This document shows positions 16,743 to 24,924 of a stretch of DNA of 64,000 bases, piece by piece (position 1 is the stretch's first letter; the number at the start of each line of letters is the position of its first letter). The stretch is from positions 434,001 to 498,000 of the forward strand of contig NZ_BJNO01000001.1 of NCBI RefSeq assembly GCF_006539725.1, read 5' to 3'. Both the position numbers and the translations under genes were made by a program. Below the pieces are notes generated by a model. It did no database searches. It saw nothing but the letters and a program-made list of their open reading frames with translations, and was not told the DNA's origin. Source of the stretch: Klebsiella terrigena (GTDB lineage Bacteria > Pseudomonadota > Gammaproteobacteria > Enterobacterales > Enterobacteriaceae).

Positions 16743-17228
16743 ATGGATTTGTTATTAGAAAAGTTTTCAGCAACACATTTTTCGGACTATTTAAAACTCG
16801 TCAGCAATAGCGATGTTATGGCGATGATCACCGAGCGTGCCGTTCCCTGCGATGAGGCCTCCCGTGATTTCAAACGCCTACTCGACGACAATGCCCAGAA
16901 CTCCGATTTAGGCTATTACAGAATCACGGATGATAAGCAGGGTAATTTTATCGGCCTCGCCAAACTGGCATCCGTGGCCGATCAACCGAAGACCGCTGAG
17001 CTTGGCTATATGCTGCTGCCGGAATATTGGGGGCTTGGTATTGCAAGCCAGGTAGCGACAATACTGATTGAGCAGGCGCGTAGAAATAGTGAAATATCGA
17101 CGCTCATTGCGATTATCGATCCTGCAAATCTGGCATCAAAAAAGATCCTGACGAATAATCGTTTTATCACCCGTGAGTTCAGGGATTTTGATGGTTTGCC
17201 CGGCGAAATACTGCAACGGGCGGTATAA
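16743..17228 (+). CDS. GNAT acetyltransferase (RimJ/RimL type)
   Basis: This 161-residue protein starts after GAGGTAATAA. The acetyl-CoA region is ELGYMLLPEYWGLGIASQVATILIEQAR, including the WGLGIA pyrophosphate-binding loop. It is followed by IAIIDPANLASKKILTNNRFI, where the asparagine and late helix are characteristic. RimJ/RimL-type GNATs acetylate protein N-termini, amino acids or small amines; the substrate of this one is unknown. It is divergent from the FAD oxidoreductase gene. Confidence 0.85.
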   Translation: MDLLLEKFSATHFSDYLKLVSNSDVMAMITERAVPCDEASRDFKRLLDDNAQNSDLGYYRITDDKQGNFIGLAKLASVADQPKTAELGYMLLPEYWGLGIASQVATILIEQARRNSEISTLIAIIDPANLASKKILTNNRFITREFRDFDGLPGEILQRAV

Positions 17229-17407
17229 AAACAGGCCGGTTTGGTTGTGGAAATTAAGGCCGCAGTTCGCTCATAGCAGTCCGAAGATGGCGCCAGGATT
17301 GATTCGAGGCAAAAGCGAAGGCCACCAATATCATGGCGTGTTGTCCTTTTCGTTCGACTTTGCAAAGATGTAGCGCAGAGAACTGGTTCTACTTTGAGGA
17401 TCCCGCT

Positions 17408-17890
17408 ATGACCCCCTTTCATCAACTGACTGCCACCAGCCTGGCCGGCCAGCCCATCTCCATGGCCGACTATGCGGGAAAACTGGTGCTGGTGGTGAAT
17501 ACCGCCAGCCAATGTGGCTTCACGCCACAATACGCAGGCCTTGAAGCGCTCTACAAGAAGTACGCCGCCCAGGGACTGGTGGTGCTTGGTTTCCCTTGCA
17601 ACCAGTTCGGTAAGCAGGAACCCGGCGGCGCCGACGAAATCGCTCAGACCTGTCACATCAACTACGGCGTGAGCTTCCCGATGTTCGAGAAAGTGGAGGT
17701 CAACGGCGCCGCTGCGCACCCGCTGTTTCGTTTCCTGAAAGCAGAACTGCCCGGCGTGCTGGGGGGGCGGATCAAGTGGAACTTCACTAAGTTCCTGATC
17801 GGACGCGACGGCAAACCGCTCAAGCGTTTTGCCCCCTTCACCACTCCGGAGAAAATGGAAGCCACAATCCTTGCTGCGCTTGACGTCTAA
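17408..17890 (+). CDS. Glutathione peroxidase family protein
   Basis: This is a thioredoxin-fold peroxidase of 160 residues. The start at 17408 follows GAGG. The peroxidatic cysteine is in NTASQCGFTPQYAGLE, and the other family motifs FPCNQFGKQEPG and IKWNFTKFLIGRDGK are present, with Gln and Trp of the catalytic tetrad. It reduces hydroperoxides, probably with thioredoxin or glutathione. It lacks the long insertion found in BtuE-type enzymes before WNFEKFL. It lies alone, with a DeoR fragment directly downstream. Confidence 0.92.
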   Translation: MTPFHQLTATSLAGQPISMADYAGKLVLVVNTASQCGFTPQYAGLEALYKKYAAQGLVVLGFPCNQFGKQEPGGADEIAQTCHINYGVSFPMFEKVEVNGAAAHPLFRFLKAELPGVLGGRIKWNFTKFLIGRDGKPLKRFAPFTTPEKMEATILAALDV

Positions 17891-17905
17891 GCGCTGCGCT
17901 ACTTT

Positions 17906-18121
17906 TCATGATTTACGCCCGGCAAGCGTGGCGATGGCTGAAAATGGAGGTAAAGCGCCACCGTGAACGCGTTGCAAACGCCCTTCAGCCGCAAGTTCGT
18001 GCAAATCCCGTCGAATAGTCTCTTCTAAAACGTCAAATCCCGCACTCAGTTCTCTCGTGAGAACCCCGTCATCTAAAAGAAGTTGTTCTGGAACGAGCTG
18101 TACACGCTGACGGGTGAGCAT
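17906..18121 (-). pseudogene. Truncated DeoR-family regulator (N-terminal HTH only)
   Basis: The reading holds a DeoR helix-turn-helix: MLTRQRVQLVPEQLLLDDG, ELSAGFDVLEETIRRDLHELAAEGRLQRVHGGALP. It stops after 71 residues, whereas the family is about 250 residues long and needs its C-terminal sugar-phosphate sensor domain. The HTH serine is replaced by Leu (VLEETIRRD instead of VSEDTIRRD). It ends 15 bp from the glutathione peroxidase stop, so the missing part was probably deleted at that junction. Confidence 0.8.
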
Positions 18122-18155
18122 GTAGCTGTCCTTTTATGCATGAATTATCTTGAAT

Positions 18156-18284
18156 GTGCACGATAATGCTGGTTATGATAGCAGCGCCACGTATAGAGGC
18201 GTCACCGCGGCAGAAAAACGTGCAGAAATACGCAGTATCAAGAATTCGCTACGCGAGACAAAACGGATGCGGGCGAAGGAATAG
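18156..18284 (+). CDS. Doubtful 42-codon reading with basic C-terminus
   Basis: A GTG-started frame encodes a coherent-looking tail, TAAEKRAEIRSIKNSLRETK followed by RMRAKE and a stop. It resembles the charged helical end of a small protein. There is no ribosome site and no family I recognise. It may be the end of a lost gene rather than a working one. Confidence 0.25.
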   Translation: MHDNAGYDSSATYRGVTAAEKRAEIRSIKNSLRETKRMRAKE

Positions 18285-18338
18285 AGACTGAAGTGTTGCT
18301 TTATCACATCACGCTGAAAGGCATTTTATGAGGTTTTC

Positions 18339-18701
18339 ATGACTGTAAAACTGATTCTGATTGCTGGGCCATACCGTAGCGGAACGGATGGAAAACAAGA
18401 GCTTATCGACGCCAATCTCGACAGGCTGGAAAAGGCAGCGCTGGCGGTATATCAGCGAGGACATATCCCCGTCATCGGCGAGTGGTTGGCGTTACCGCTG
18501 GCGAAGGCTGCCGGTTCTGAATCCATCAACGATGAGATCGGTGAGTCCATGATTTATCCGGTTGCCCACCGACTTATCACAAAATGCTCTGCTATTTATC
18601 GTATAGAAGGCGCTTCAAAGGGTGCTGATATGGATATTGACGTTGCCCGTCAGAACGGACTGGACATTTATACTCGTCTTGAGGATATCCCTTTAGCATA
18701 A
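18339..18701 (+). CDS. DUF4406-type protein (nucleoside deoxyribosyltransferase-like fold)
   Basis: This 120-residue protein starts after GAGGTTTTC. It begins LILIAGPYRSGTDGKQELIDANLDRLEKAALAVYQRGHIPVIGEW, the pattern of DUF4406 and related nucleoside 2-deoxyribosyltransferase-like proteins, where AGPYR sits in the nucleotide-binding loop. The later SKGADMDIDVARQNGLDIY matches the conserved acidic segment. It has no operon partner. The biochemical role is not known for most DUF4406 members; nucleotide binding is inference from the fold. Confidence 0.75.
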   Translation: MTVKLILIAGPYRSGTDGKQELIDANLDRLEKAALAVYQRGHIPVIGEWLALPLAKAAGSESINDEIGESMIYPVAHRLITKCSAIYRIEGASKGADMDIDVARQNGLDIYTRLEDIPLA

Positions 18702-18714
18702 TTTTATCGTGCAC

Positions 18715-18736
18715 CTGCCTGCAAATCTGCAGGCAG
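18715..18736 (+). terminator. Hairpin after the DUF4406 gene
   Basis: CTGCCTGCA-AATC-TGCAGGCAG is a perfect 9-bp stem 14 bp past the stop codon. The tail is not T-rich, so termination efficiency is uncertain. Confidence 0.55.
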
Positions 18737-18960
18737 CGTGAATTGTTGATTATTTATATATGTCGATAAATACCCCCCGCCCGCTAAAGTAAAGAGTGCT
18801 ATTTAATGGCTTGGTTTTCAAATAAACCAAAGTGACGCTAACAATAAGGGATAAAAACGCCTTAGTTAATACACTCCCGCATCGTTAAGCCCGGAAAACG
18901 GCTCTGTTTTTACATCCGCTAGCCGCACTTGCCAGCTCAGAGTCAGGCGCCGACGTTATG

Positions 18961-20169
18961 CTAATCCACGATCGGGTGGTCAGGCCGGAGAGTCCGTTTA
19001 GCCAGTTTCTTTTGCAGAATGATAACGATAACTGGCAGCCCTGATGCGGAAATTGCGCATACCGCCAGCAGCTTGTTGATATTTTGTGGCGCCATGCCAT
19101 GTTCAGGTAATAGCAAAGCGGACAGGAAAAATGCGACGGTTGTAATCAGATACATTATTGATGTCTGTAATGAAGAGAATCCAGCGCGCTGCCCGTCATC
19201 AGGAAACTGAATCGCCACCGCCGAAGATGAAACCAGGCGACTGTAGGATGCACCGAGAAATAACGTCATAAATAACGCCGCATGCTGATAGCCGAGCATG
19301 GGTATTAGCAGACTCAATATAAAGACTATGGTTGACCCGGTAGCCAGCGTCAAAACGGAAAAACGGGAAGTGAGCACGCCGGTCATTTTTGTAGACAGAT
19401 AACCTGCCACCCCTCCGGCGAAGAACAGCCAGGGCAGCAGGTCTTGCGAAGCGCCCAGCTGCTGGGTCATTAAGGGCACCAGAACAGGAACCACCAGCAT
19501 GGGGCTAAACTGTGCAAGCGCATTACTGGAGGCAAACAGTAAAGTATCCGCATCGAGAGGCTGCGCGGGGAGCCGGTCGAAAGAGACGGGCTCCCGGGGT
19601 ATGATGAATACAATCAGCGGCAATGCCAACACACAAAGCGTACTTATTAACCATAAAGCGACATGCCAGCCATAATGCGCACACAAAAATAGTATCGTGG
19701 GCATGCCTACAATGCTTACCATCGAAAATGACGCAATGACCGTCGCCAGCATCTTTCCGCGCAAATGAGTCGGGGCGTTGTTTATCAATATACTTATACC
19801 CACCCCCATTGTCGTCCCTCCAACTAATCCTGCACACAATCGTAGCGTCAGCAGAAGACTAAAACTGGAGGTGAAGGTCGTCAAAAATGTCAGCAGGCCT
19901 AACAGCGCCATATTGGCGATTAAAAAACGTTTCTTATTGAAACGACCAATCCGGTAAAAGGCGATAATTCCCGAAAGGACGGCCCCCGCGGTGTACATGC
20001 CGGATACATAGCCTGAGAAGGAGACGGGGACGGCGAAATCGGCGGCCATAAAAGCAAAAATAGGGTTGAACATCATATATTCCAGCGCATTAGCGAACTG
20101 GATAAAAACCATTACCATGGCAACCCGCATAAGGGCTTTATGATTAAACGTCGGCGTGACCAGTGACAT
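18961..20169 (-). CDS. MFS transporter (drug/sugar efflux type)
   Basis: This is a 402-residue major facilitator with twelve predicted helices. The ATG at 20169 follows AGGTTGCTTGCT. Helix 1-2 reads MVMVFIQFANALEYMMFNPIFAFMAADF and the loop after helix 2 has YRIGRFNKKR, a variant of the MFS GxxxDRxGRR motif. The central LRGKMLATVIASFSMVSIVGMP region fits AraJ/NepI-like efflux proteins of the DHA1 group. It is divergent from a LysR-type gene, and an inverted repeat lies between the two starts, so it is probably controlled by that LysR. The substrate is unknown. Confidence 0.87.
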   Translation of the reverse strand: MSLVTPTFNHKALMRVAMVMVFIQFANALEYMMFNPIFAFMAADFAVPVSFSGYVSGMYTAGAVLSGIIAFYRIGRFNKKRFLIANMALLGLLTFLTTFTSSFSLLLTLRLCAGLVGGTTMGVGISILINNAPTHLRGKMLATVIASFSMVSIVGMPTILFLCAHYGWHVALWLISTLCVLALPLIVFIIPREPVSFDRLPAQPLDADTLLFASSNALAQFSPMLVVPVLVPLMTQQLGASQDLLPWLFFAGGVAGYLSTKMTGVLTSRFSVLTLATGSTIVFILSLLIPMLGYQHAALFMTLFLGASYSRLVSSSAVAIQFPDDGQRAGFSSLQTSIMYLITTVAFFLSALLLPEHGMAPQNINKLLAVCAISASGLPVIVIILQKKLAKRTLRPDHPIVD

Positions 20170-20209
20170 AGCAAGCAACCTGTGGATGAAAGAGATCCGA
20201 GTTTAACCC

Positions 20210-20269
20210 CTATCAAAAATATTCATTAGATGGTAAAAGTGGCACTCATTATTATCATATTTGGGATAG
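20210..20269. promoter_or_regulatory. Inverted repeat between the MFS and LysR genes
   Basis: CTATCAAAAATA (20210-20221) and TATTTGGGATAG (20258-20269) match at ten of twelve positions as an inverted pair across the 103-bp divergent gap. This is a candidate two-site LysR operator. Confidence 0.4.
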
Positions 20270-20272
20270 TTG

Positions 20273-21205
20273 ATGCGTCCGGCTCTTGATTTTAATACCC
20301 TGAAAGTGTTCATTGCCGTGGTTGAAAGAGAAAGTTTTGTGGGGGCATCGAAACTCCTTGCAATGCCGACCTCAAACGTGAGTCGTTGCATTTCTCAGTT
20401 GGAAGACAAACTGAATCTTCAACTCATTGAGCGCAGCACCCGGCATATGAAACTCACCCAGGCGGGACAGCTACTCTATACCCGAGCGAAGCCACTGCTG
20501 GAGGCGCTTGAGCAAACTGAGACCGAATTGACGTTGCGGCAAATGCAGCTCAAGGGGCAATTACGTATCTGCATTCCCAATGAGATAGGTCCTGCGTTGC
20601 TGGGTGCTGTTGTCGCCGATTTCGCCTGTCAGCACCCGGAGCTGGAGATCAGCTGCGTCACCAATTTGTCAGGTTTCGAATCCCTGCGCGAGGATCTGGA
20701 TTTAGCGGTCATTGTTAGCCGCGGTCAGATGGATGACAGTGACTACATCGCCCGTCATCTGCTGACGATCCCCTGCACCATCGTGGCAGCCCCCAGCCTC
20801 ATTCAGCGGTATGGCACCCCTTCTCGGATACAGCAATTTGAAGAATTACCCTGCATTACAACGGTAAGCGCGCTGAAAGGCGCGCCCTGGCAGTTCGTCA
20901 ATAAAAAGGGGGGATTCGAAACCATTAAGGTCAGAGGTCATTATCGGGTAAACAGCGGCGAGATGGCAGGACGAGCCGCGGTCTCAGGCGTCGGTTTTGC
21001 CATTCTCTCTAAACAAGCCTGCCAGCCCTATATTAGCGATGGTCGGTTAATCGAGATTGAGTTTGAACAATCGGTAGCGCCACTGCAGTTGTTCGCAATT
21101 TATTCAGACCGGCGCTATTTGCCCGCTAAAACAAGAGCGCTAATTGATTTCATGCATCAGCAGTTGAGCAATATATCCTTCGCCACATCAGGCCGCGTGG
21201 AATAA
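20273..21205 (+). CDS. LysR-type transcriptional regulator
   Basis: This 310-residue protein starts at ATG 20273. The winged HTH is LDFNTLKVFIAVVERESFVGASKLLAMPTSNVSRCISQLEDKLNLQLIERSTRHMKLTQAG, with the usual coinducer-binding domain after about residue 90. The sub-type (STRHMKLTQAG, LKGQLRICIP) is the DsdC/AaeR/CrgA-like group. It is divergent from the MFS exporter and likely controls it. The ligand cannot be deduced. Confidence 0.9.
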   Translation: MRPALDFNTLKVFIAVVERESFVGASKLLAMPTSNVSRCISQLEDKLNLQLIERSTRHMKLTQAGQLLYTRAKPLLEALEQTETELTLRQMQLKGQLRICIPNEIGPALLGAVVADFACQHPELEISCVTNLSGFESLREDLDLAVIVSRGQMDDSDYIARHLLTIPCTIVAAPSLIQRYGTPSRIQQFEELPCITTVSALKGAPWQFVNKKGGFETIKVRGHYRVNSGEMAGRAAVSGVGFAILSKQACQPYISDGRLIEIEFEQSVAPLQLFAIYSDRRYLPAKTRALIDFMHQQLSNISFATSGRVE

Positions 21206-21367
21206 CCGCGGAGAGTCCAGCTGGCATAATGAAACTCGCCTTAGCACACCCCCCCGCTCCCCGCTTATGCCAGTTAACGTTAGACCCCGACGCTGCGAAG
21301 CGTGGTCAAGGCCCCACTCGCAGAAGTTATCAAGAATATCGATACCACCGATTCTCGTTACTGCACC

Positions 21368-21775
21368 TTAGAAAACTGAGCTGAGAATTGTGAAGGCAAA
21401 AGTCAGGGTTGCGCCAAAGCCGGTCAGAAAAGCGAGAGTCCGGATAACGGGAATACCCGCGGTATACACCACATAATGGACGACTCGCGCAATCAGATAG
21501 ATTTTTGCTGCCATTAGCGTTGCAGGATTATTCACATCAAGGAAGGCGGCGATAAGCACCAGCGGAGCAAAAATAGTCAGATTTTCTACGGCATTGGCGT
21601 GTGCCTTCTGCGCGCGCTGCGCCCAGGGCGCCACGTCTGTCGCCGTCGGGTTGGGATTTCCCAGCGCTGTCAGCACCCCCACGCCAGAAGCCCTGGCGAC
21701 GATATAAGGAAGCCACATCAACGCCGTTATCAGGCACACCAGGGTAAGCACGACTAGTTCAGGGTTATTTTCCAT
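21368..21775 (-). CDS. MAPEG-family membrane protein
   Basis: The protein has 135 residues and four predicted membrane helices. The start follows CGGAGAATAAACAG. The signature region is WAQRAQKAHANAVENLTIFAPLVLIAAF, in which the ENLxxFAP pattern is typical of bacterial MAPEG proteins, followed by ARVVHYVVYTAGIPVIRTLAFL. MAPEG proteins are membrane-embedded glutathione transferases or peroxidases in eukaryotes; the bacterial small forms mostly have no known substrate. It is monocistronic. Confidence 0.88.
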   Translation of the reverse strand: MENNPELVVLTLVCLITALMWLPYIVARASGVGVLTALGNPNPTATDVAPWAQRAQKAHANAVENLTIFAPLVLIAAFLDVNNPATLMAAKIYLIARVVHYVVYTAGIPVIRTLAFLTGFGATLTFAFTILSSVF

Positions 21776-22116
21776 CTGTTTATTCTCCGTAGTACTGCAG
21801 CAAGGACGTGAAGTTTAATGATAAAGCGGAAATACAACCATCGTTATAAATGGCGGTATTGAGTGCATGACCGGCATAACGCATCCCCCGGCCGGCCATT
21901 TCGTTTTAGTGAACCGCCTGGCTTCATCCCCCTGCGCGGCGGACCGCCGGTTCCCCAACCTCTGCCTGCTCACGTCGATGATAACGCTCGGCAATTATCT
22001 CTCATTGACACCCTATATCGGCCACTGTATAAAACCCGGCATTCTGTAATACGTTTCATTTGCATTAAAAATAGATCCTGGATTTCGCCAACGATTTTAA
22101 TGAAGGATAGCGTTTA
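21776..22116. other. Intergenic region ahead of the FecB-like operon
   Basis: This stretch of 341 bp carries the ribosome site AAGGATAGCG for the binding-protein gene and should hold its promoter. I looked for a Fur box (GATAATGATAATCATTATC-like) and a Zur box and saw no convincing match. Nothing else is supportable. Confidence 0.5.
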
Positions 22117-23115
22117 ATGAAAAAGGTCATCTGCGCGTTAGGTATGGTGTTTGCTTCGGTCAGCTCTGTTCAGGCAACCACATATCCTCTGACCCTTGAA
22201 AACTGCGGGTATAAAGAGACGTTTAGCCAATCGCCCGAGCGCGTCGTGGCGCTGGGACAAAATACCGTCGAGATTTTGCTCCTGCTGGGACTGCAGGATA
22301 AGGTGGTTGCCAGCGCCTTTTGGCCGACCAAAGTATTGCCCCAGCTGGCGGCACAGAATGCAAAAATCAAAACGCTAACGGTAGAAATTCCTACCCTCGA
22401 ATCCGTTCTTGCGCAAAATCCAGATTTCGTCCCCGCCCAGTCCCCGCTGCTGCTCGGCCCAGAAAGTAAGGTCGCCAAACGCCAGGATCTGCTGACCCTT
22501 GGTGTAAACAGCTATGTCTCTCCGGGGATGTGCGCCACCAAAAAAGCCACCGGCGATATGTATGGCAGCCGCCAGAAGCTATGGGATATGACCTATCTCT
22601 ATAAAGAAATTGAAGATTTTGCCAAAATTTTTAATGTCGAAGATCGTGGCCATGCGGTGGTTGCTGATTTCAAAAAGCGTGAAGCGGACCTGCGCCAGGA
22701 GTTCGGTAAAAACAAAAAAGATCTCTCTTTTGTTTTTTGGTTCTCAAGTTCATCCCCTTCCGCTGATGCCTATGTGGGCGGTAAAAACAGCGCATCCGGA
22801 TTTATTGCCAACGTGCTCGGCGGGCATAACGCCATCACCTCTGAGACCGAATGGCCGACGGTAAGCTGGGAAAGCATTATTGCTGCAAATCCGGACGTGA
22901 TCGTGGTATCCAGTCTGGACCGTAACCGCTGGGCGCTGGATAACGCAGAGGAAAAAATAAAATTCCTCAAAAGCGACCCCGCCATCAGCCAGCTGGATGC
23001 GGTGAAAAAAGGGCATATCGTGGTGATGGACGGTCAGGCGATGAACCCGACAATCAGGACAATCTACGGTGCTGAACAGGTCGGCGAGCAGCTCAGAAAG
23101 CTGGGTCTGAACTGA
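22117..23115 (+). CDS. FecB-type metal-chelate/cobalamin binding protein
   Basis: This 332-residue protein has a signal peptide (MKKVICALGMVFASVSSVQA) and belongs to the class III periplasmic binding proteins (FecB, BtuF, FepB). Signatures are SPERVVALGQNTVEILLLLGLQDKVVAS near the N-terminus, FVFWFSSSSPSADAYVGGKNSASGFIANVLGG in the middle and PTVSWESIIAANPDVIVVSS. Two cysteines (LENCGYK and GMCATKK) are in the mature part. It would bind an iron siderophore or other metal chelate for the permease encoded immediately downstream, whose ATG overlaps its TGA. Confidence 0.9.
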   Translation: MKKVICALGMVFASVSSVQATTYPLTLENCGYKETFSQSPERVVALGQNTVEILLLLGLQDKVVASAFWPTKVLPQLAAQNAKIKTLTVEIPTLESVLAQNPDFVPAQSPLLLGPESKVAKRQDLLTLGVNSYVSPGMCATKKATGDMYGSRQKLWDMTYLYKEIEDFAKIFNVEDRGHAVVADFKKREADLRQEFGKNKKDLSFVFWFSSSSPSADAYVGGKNSASGFIANVLGGHNAITSETEWPTVSWESIIAANPDVIVVSSLDRNRWALDNAEEKIKFLKSDPAISQLDAVKKGHIVVMDGQAMNPTIRTIYGAEQVGEQLRKLGLN

Positions 23116-24152
23116 TGACGACCGCTGTTGTTCAGTCCCGACAGGGGTTATGGCTGACGACCTCGCTCCTGCTTTCCGTCGTAGCGTTATTCCTGGTCAT
23201 TGCGATTGGCGTTAGCGTGGGTGAACTCTCGATCCCGCTGCAAGACGTCTTTTATGCCATCAGTAACAGAATGGGCCTGACCGAGGTTCCGCTCAGCCGC
23301 ATTTATGAAAGTGTGATTTGGGACTTTCGTCTGAGCCGCGCGCTGGTGGCGGCCTGCTGTGGCGCCGGGTTAGCTATCTGCGGCGCAGTCCTCCAAAGCC
23401 TGCTGAAGAATGCGCTGGCTGAGCCCTACGTGCTCGGCGTATCCGCAGGTGCGTCAACCGGCGCCGTTTCCGTCGTCGTATTAGGCATCGGTACCGGGGC
23501 GGTTTCGCTTTCCGCCGGCGCATTCGCCGGGGCGTTTGCCGCCTTTGCCTTCGTCGCCTTTCTGACCAACGGCGCGCGCGGCGGTAACGAACGCACCATT
23601 CTGGCCGGCGTTGCGGCTTCCCAGCTGTTCAATGCGATTACCGCTTACACCATCAGTACCTCTGCCAGCGCCCAGCAGGCGCGGGATGTGATGTTCTGGC
23701 TGCTGGGCAGCTTTAGCGGCGTGCGCTGGCCTGAATTCCAGCTGGTGCTCGTGGTGGTGCTGATTGGGCTTGCCGTTTGCCTCTACTATTCCCGGGCGCT
23801 GGATGCCTTCACTTTTGGCGATGATGCCGCCGCGTCGCTGGGCATTGCCGTGCCCTGGGTGCGCCTGATCCTCTTCACCGTCACCGCGCTTATCACCGCG
23901 ACCATCGTCAGTATGGCGGGCTCCATCGGCTTTGTTGGGCTGGTGGTTCCGCATATTATGCGCTTCTTCTTTGGTCCCCTGCACCGGACGTTGCTGATTG
24001 CCAGCGCCCTGGCAGGCGCGATCCTGATGGTGCTGGCAGATATTGCATCGCGCCTGCTGATCGCGCCGCAAAGTCTTCCTGTCGGCGTGGTGACGGCGCT
24101 GGTCGGCGTTCCTTTCTTTGCCGTGATTATCTACCGTTCAAGGAATAAGTAA
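23115..24152 (+). CDS. FecCD-type ABC permease
   Basis: This 345-residue inner-membrane permease of the BtuC/FecCD family has nine or ten helices. The family motifs are FRLSRALVAACCGAGLAICGAVLQSLLKNALAEPYVLGVSAGASTGAV and IGFVGLVVPHIMRFFFGPLHRTLLIASALAGAI. It would form a homodimer with the ATPase below and carry the chelate bound by the FecB-type protein. Start and stop codons overlap with both neighbours, so the three genes are translationally coupled. Confidence 0.95.
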   Translation: MTTAVVQSRQGLWLTTSLLLSVVALFLVIAIGVSVGELSIPLQDVFYAISNRMGLTEVPLSRIYESVIWDFRLSRALVAACCGAGLAICGAVLQSLLKNALAEPYVLGVSAGASTGAVSVVVLGIGTGAVSLSAGAFAGAFAAFAFVAFLTNGARGGNERTILAGVAASQLFNAITAYTISTSASAQQARDVMFWLLGSFSGVRWPEFQLVLVVVLIGLAVCLYYSRALDAFTFGDDAAASLGIAVPWVRLILFTVTALITATIVSMAGSIGFVGLVVPHIMRFFFGPLHRTLLIASALAGAILMVLADIASRLLIAPQSLPVGVVTALVGVPFFAVIIYRSRNK

Positions 24153-24913
24153 TGAGTATCTCCGCCGACAATATTACCTGGAAGGTAGGCAAAAAAGTCA
24201 TCGTCAACGACGTCTCGCTGAACGTTTCTCGTGGCGAAACCGTAGGGCTCCTTGGCCCTAATGGCTGCGGTAAATCCTCCCTGCTGCGCATTCTCGCCGG
24301 CCTGCGTCGCCCGGATGCCGGTTGCGTAAAGCTGGACGGCCAGGACATCTCCCGCGTCGCCAAAAAGCAGCTTGCCCGCCGGGTAGCCTTCGTTGAGCAG
24401 CACGGCATGACCGACGCCAATATGCGCGTTCGCGACGTGGTAAAGCTCGGGCGTATTCCTCATCACTCGCCTTTTTCTAACTGGAGCGCGCACGATGACC
24501 AAACCGTCACTGCCGCCCTGCAGAGGGTGGATATGCTGGAAAAGAGCGCGCAAGGCTGGCAGAGCCTCTCCGGCGGGGAGCGCCAGCGGGTGCACATTGC
24601 GCGTGCGCTGGCGCAGACGCCCAGCGAAATTCTGCTCGATGAACCGACCAACCATCTGGATATTCACCATCAGATGCAGCTGATGCAGCTGATCAGTGAG
24701 CTTCCGGTCACCAGCATTGTGGCTATTCACGATCTCAACCACGCGGCGATGTTCTGTGATTCGCTGATTGTGATGCAGAACGGGCAAATCATCGCCACCG
24801 GGACGCCCGAAGACATTCTTTCCGAAGAGCTTCTTTGGGAGGTGTTTCGGGTGAAAACGAAAATTGAGATCTCCCGCTTCCATGGCAAAAAGCACATTCA
24901 CTATATCGTTTAG
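24152..24913 (+). CDS. FecE-type ABC transporter ATPase
   Basis: This 253-residue protein has the Walker A motif LLGPNGCGKSSLLR, the ABC signature LSGGERQRVHIARALAQ, Walker B ILLDEPTNHLD and the switch histidine in IVAIHDLNHAAMF. It powers the FecCD-type permease. The start overlaps the permease stop (TAATG), and the MFS gene starts 11 bp after its stop, so it belongs to a four-gene operon. Confidence 0.96.
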   Translation: MSISADNITWKVGKKVIVNDVSLNVSRGETVGLLGPNGCGKSSLLRILAGLRRPDAGCVKLDGQDISRVAKKQLARRVAFVEQHGMTDANMRVRDVVKLGRIPHHSPFSNWSAHDDQTVTAALQRVDMLEKSAQGWQSLSGGERQRVHIARALAQTPSEILLDEPTNHLDIHHQMQLMQLISELPVTSIVAIHDLNHAAMFCDSLIVMQNGQIIATGTPEDILSEELLWEVFRVKTKIEISRFHGKKHIHYIV

Positions 24914-24924
24914 GATCGGGTAGC

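Noticed and set aside
21990..22116. Fur or Zur box ahead of the FecB-like operon
   Set aside because: The best stretch (around TAATACGTTTCATTTGCAT) matches neither consensus well enough to report.
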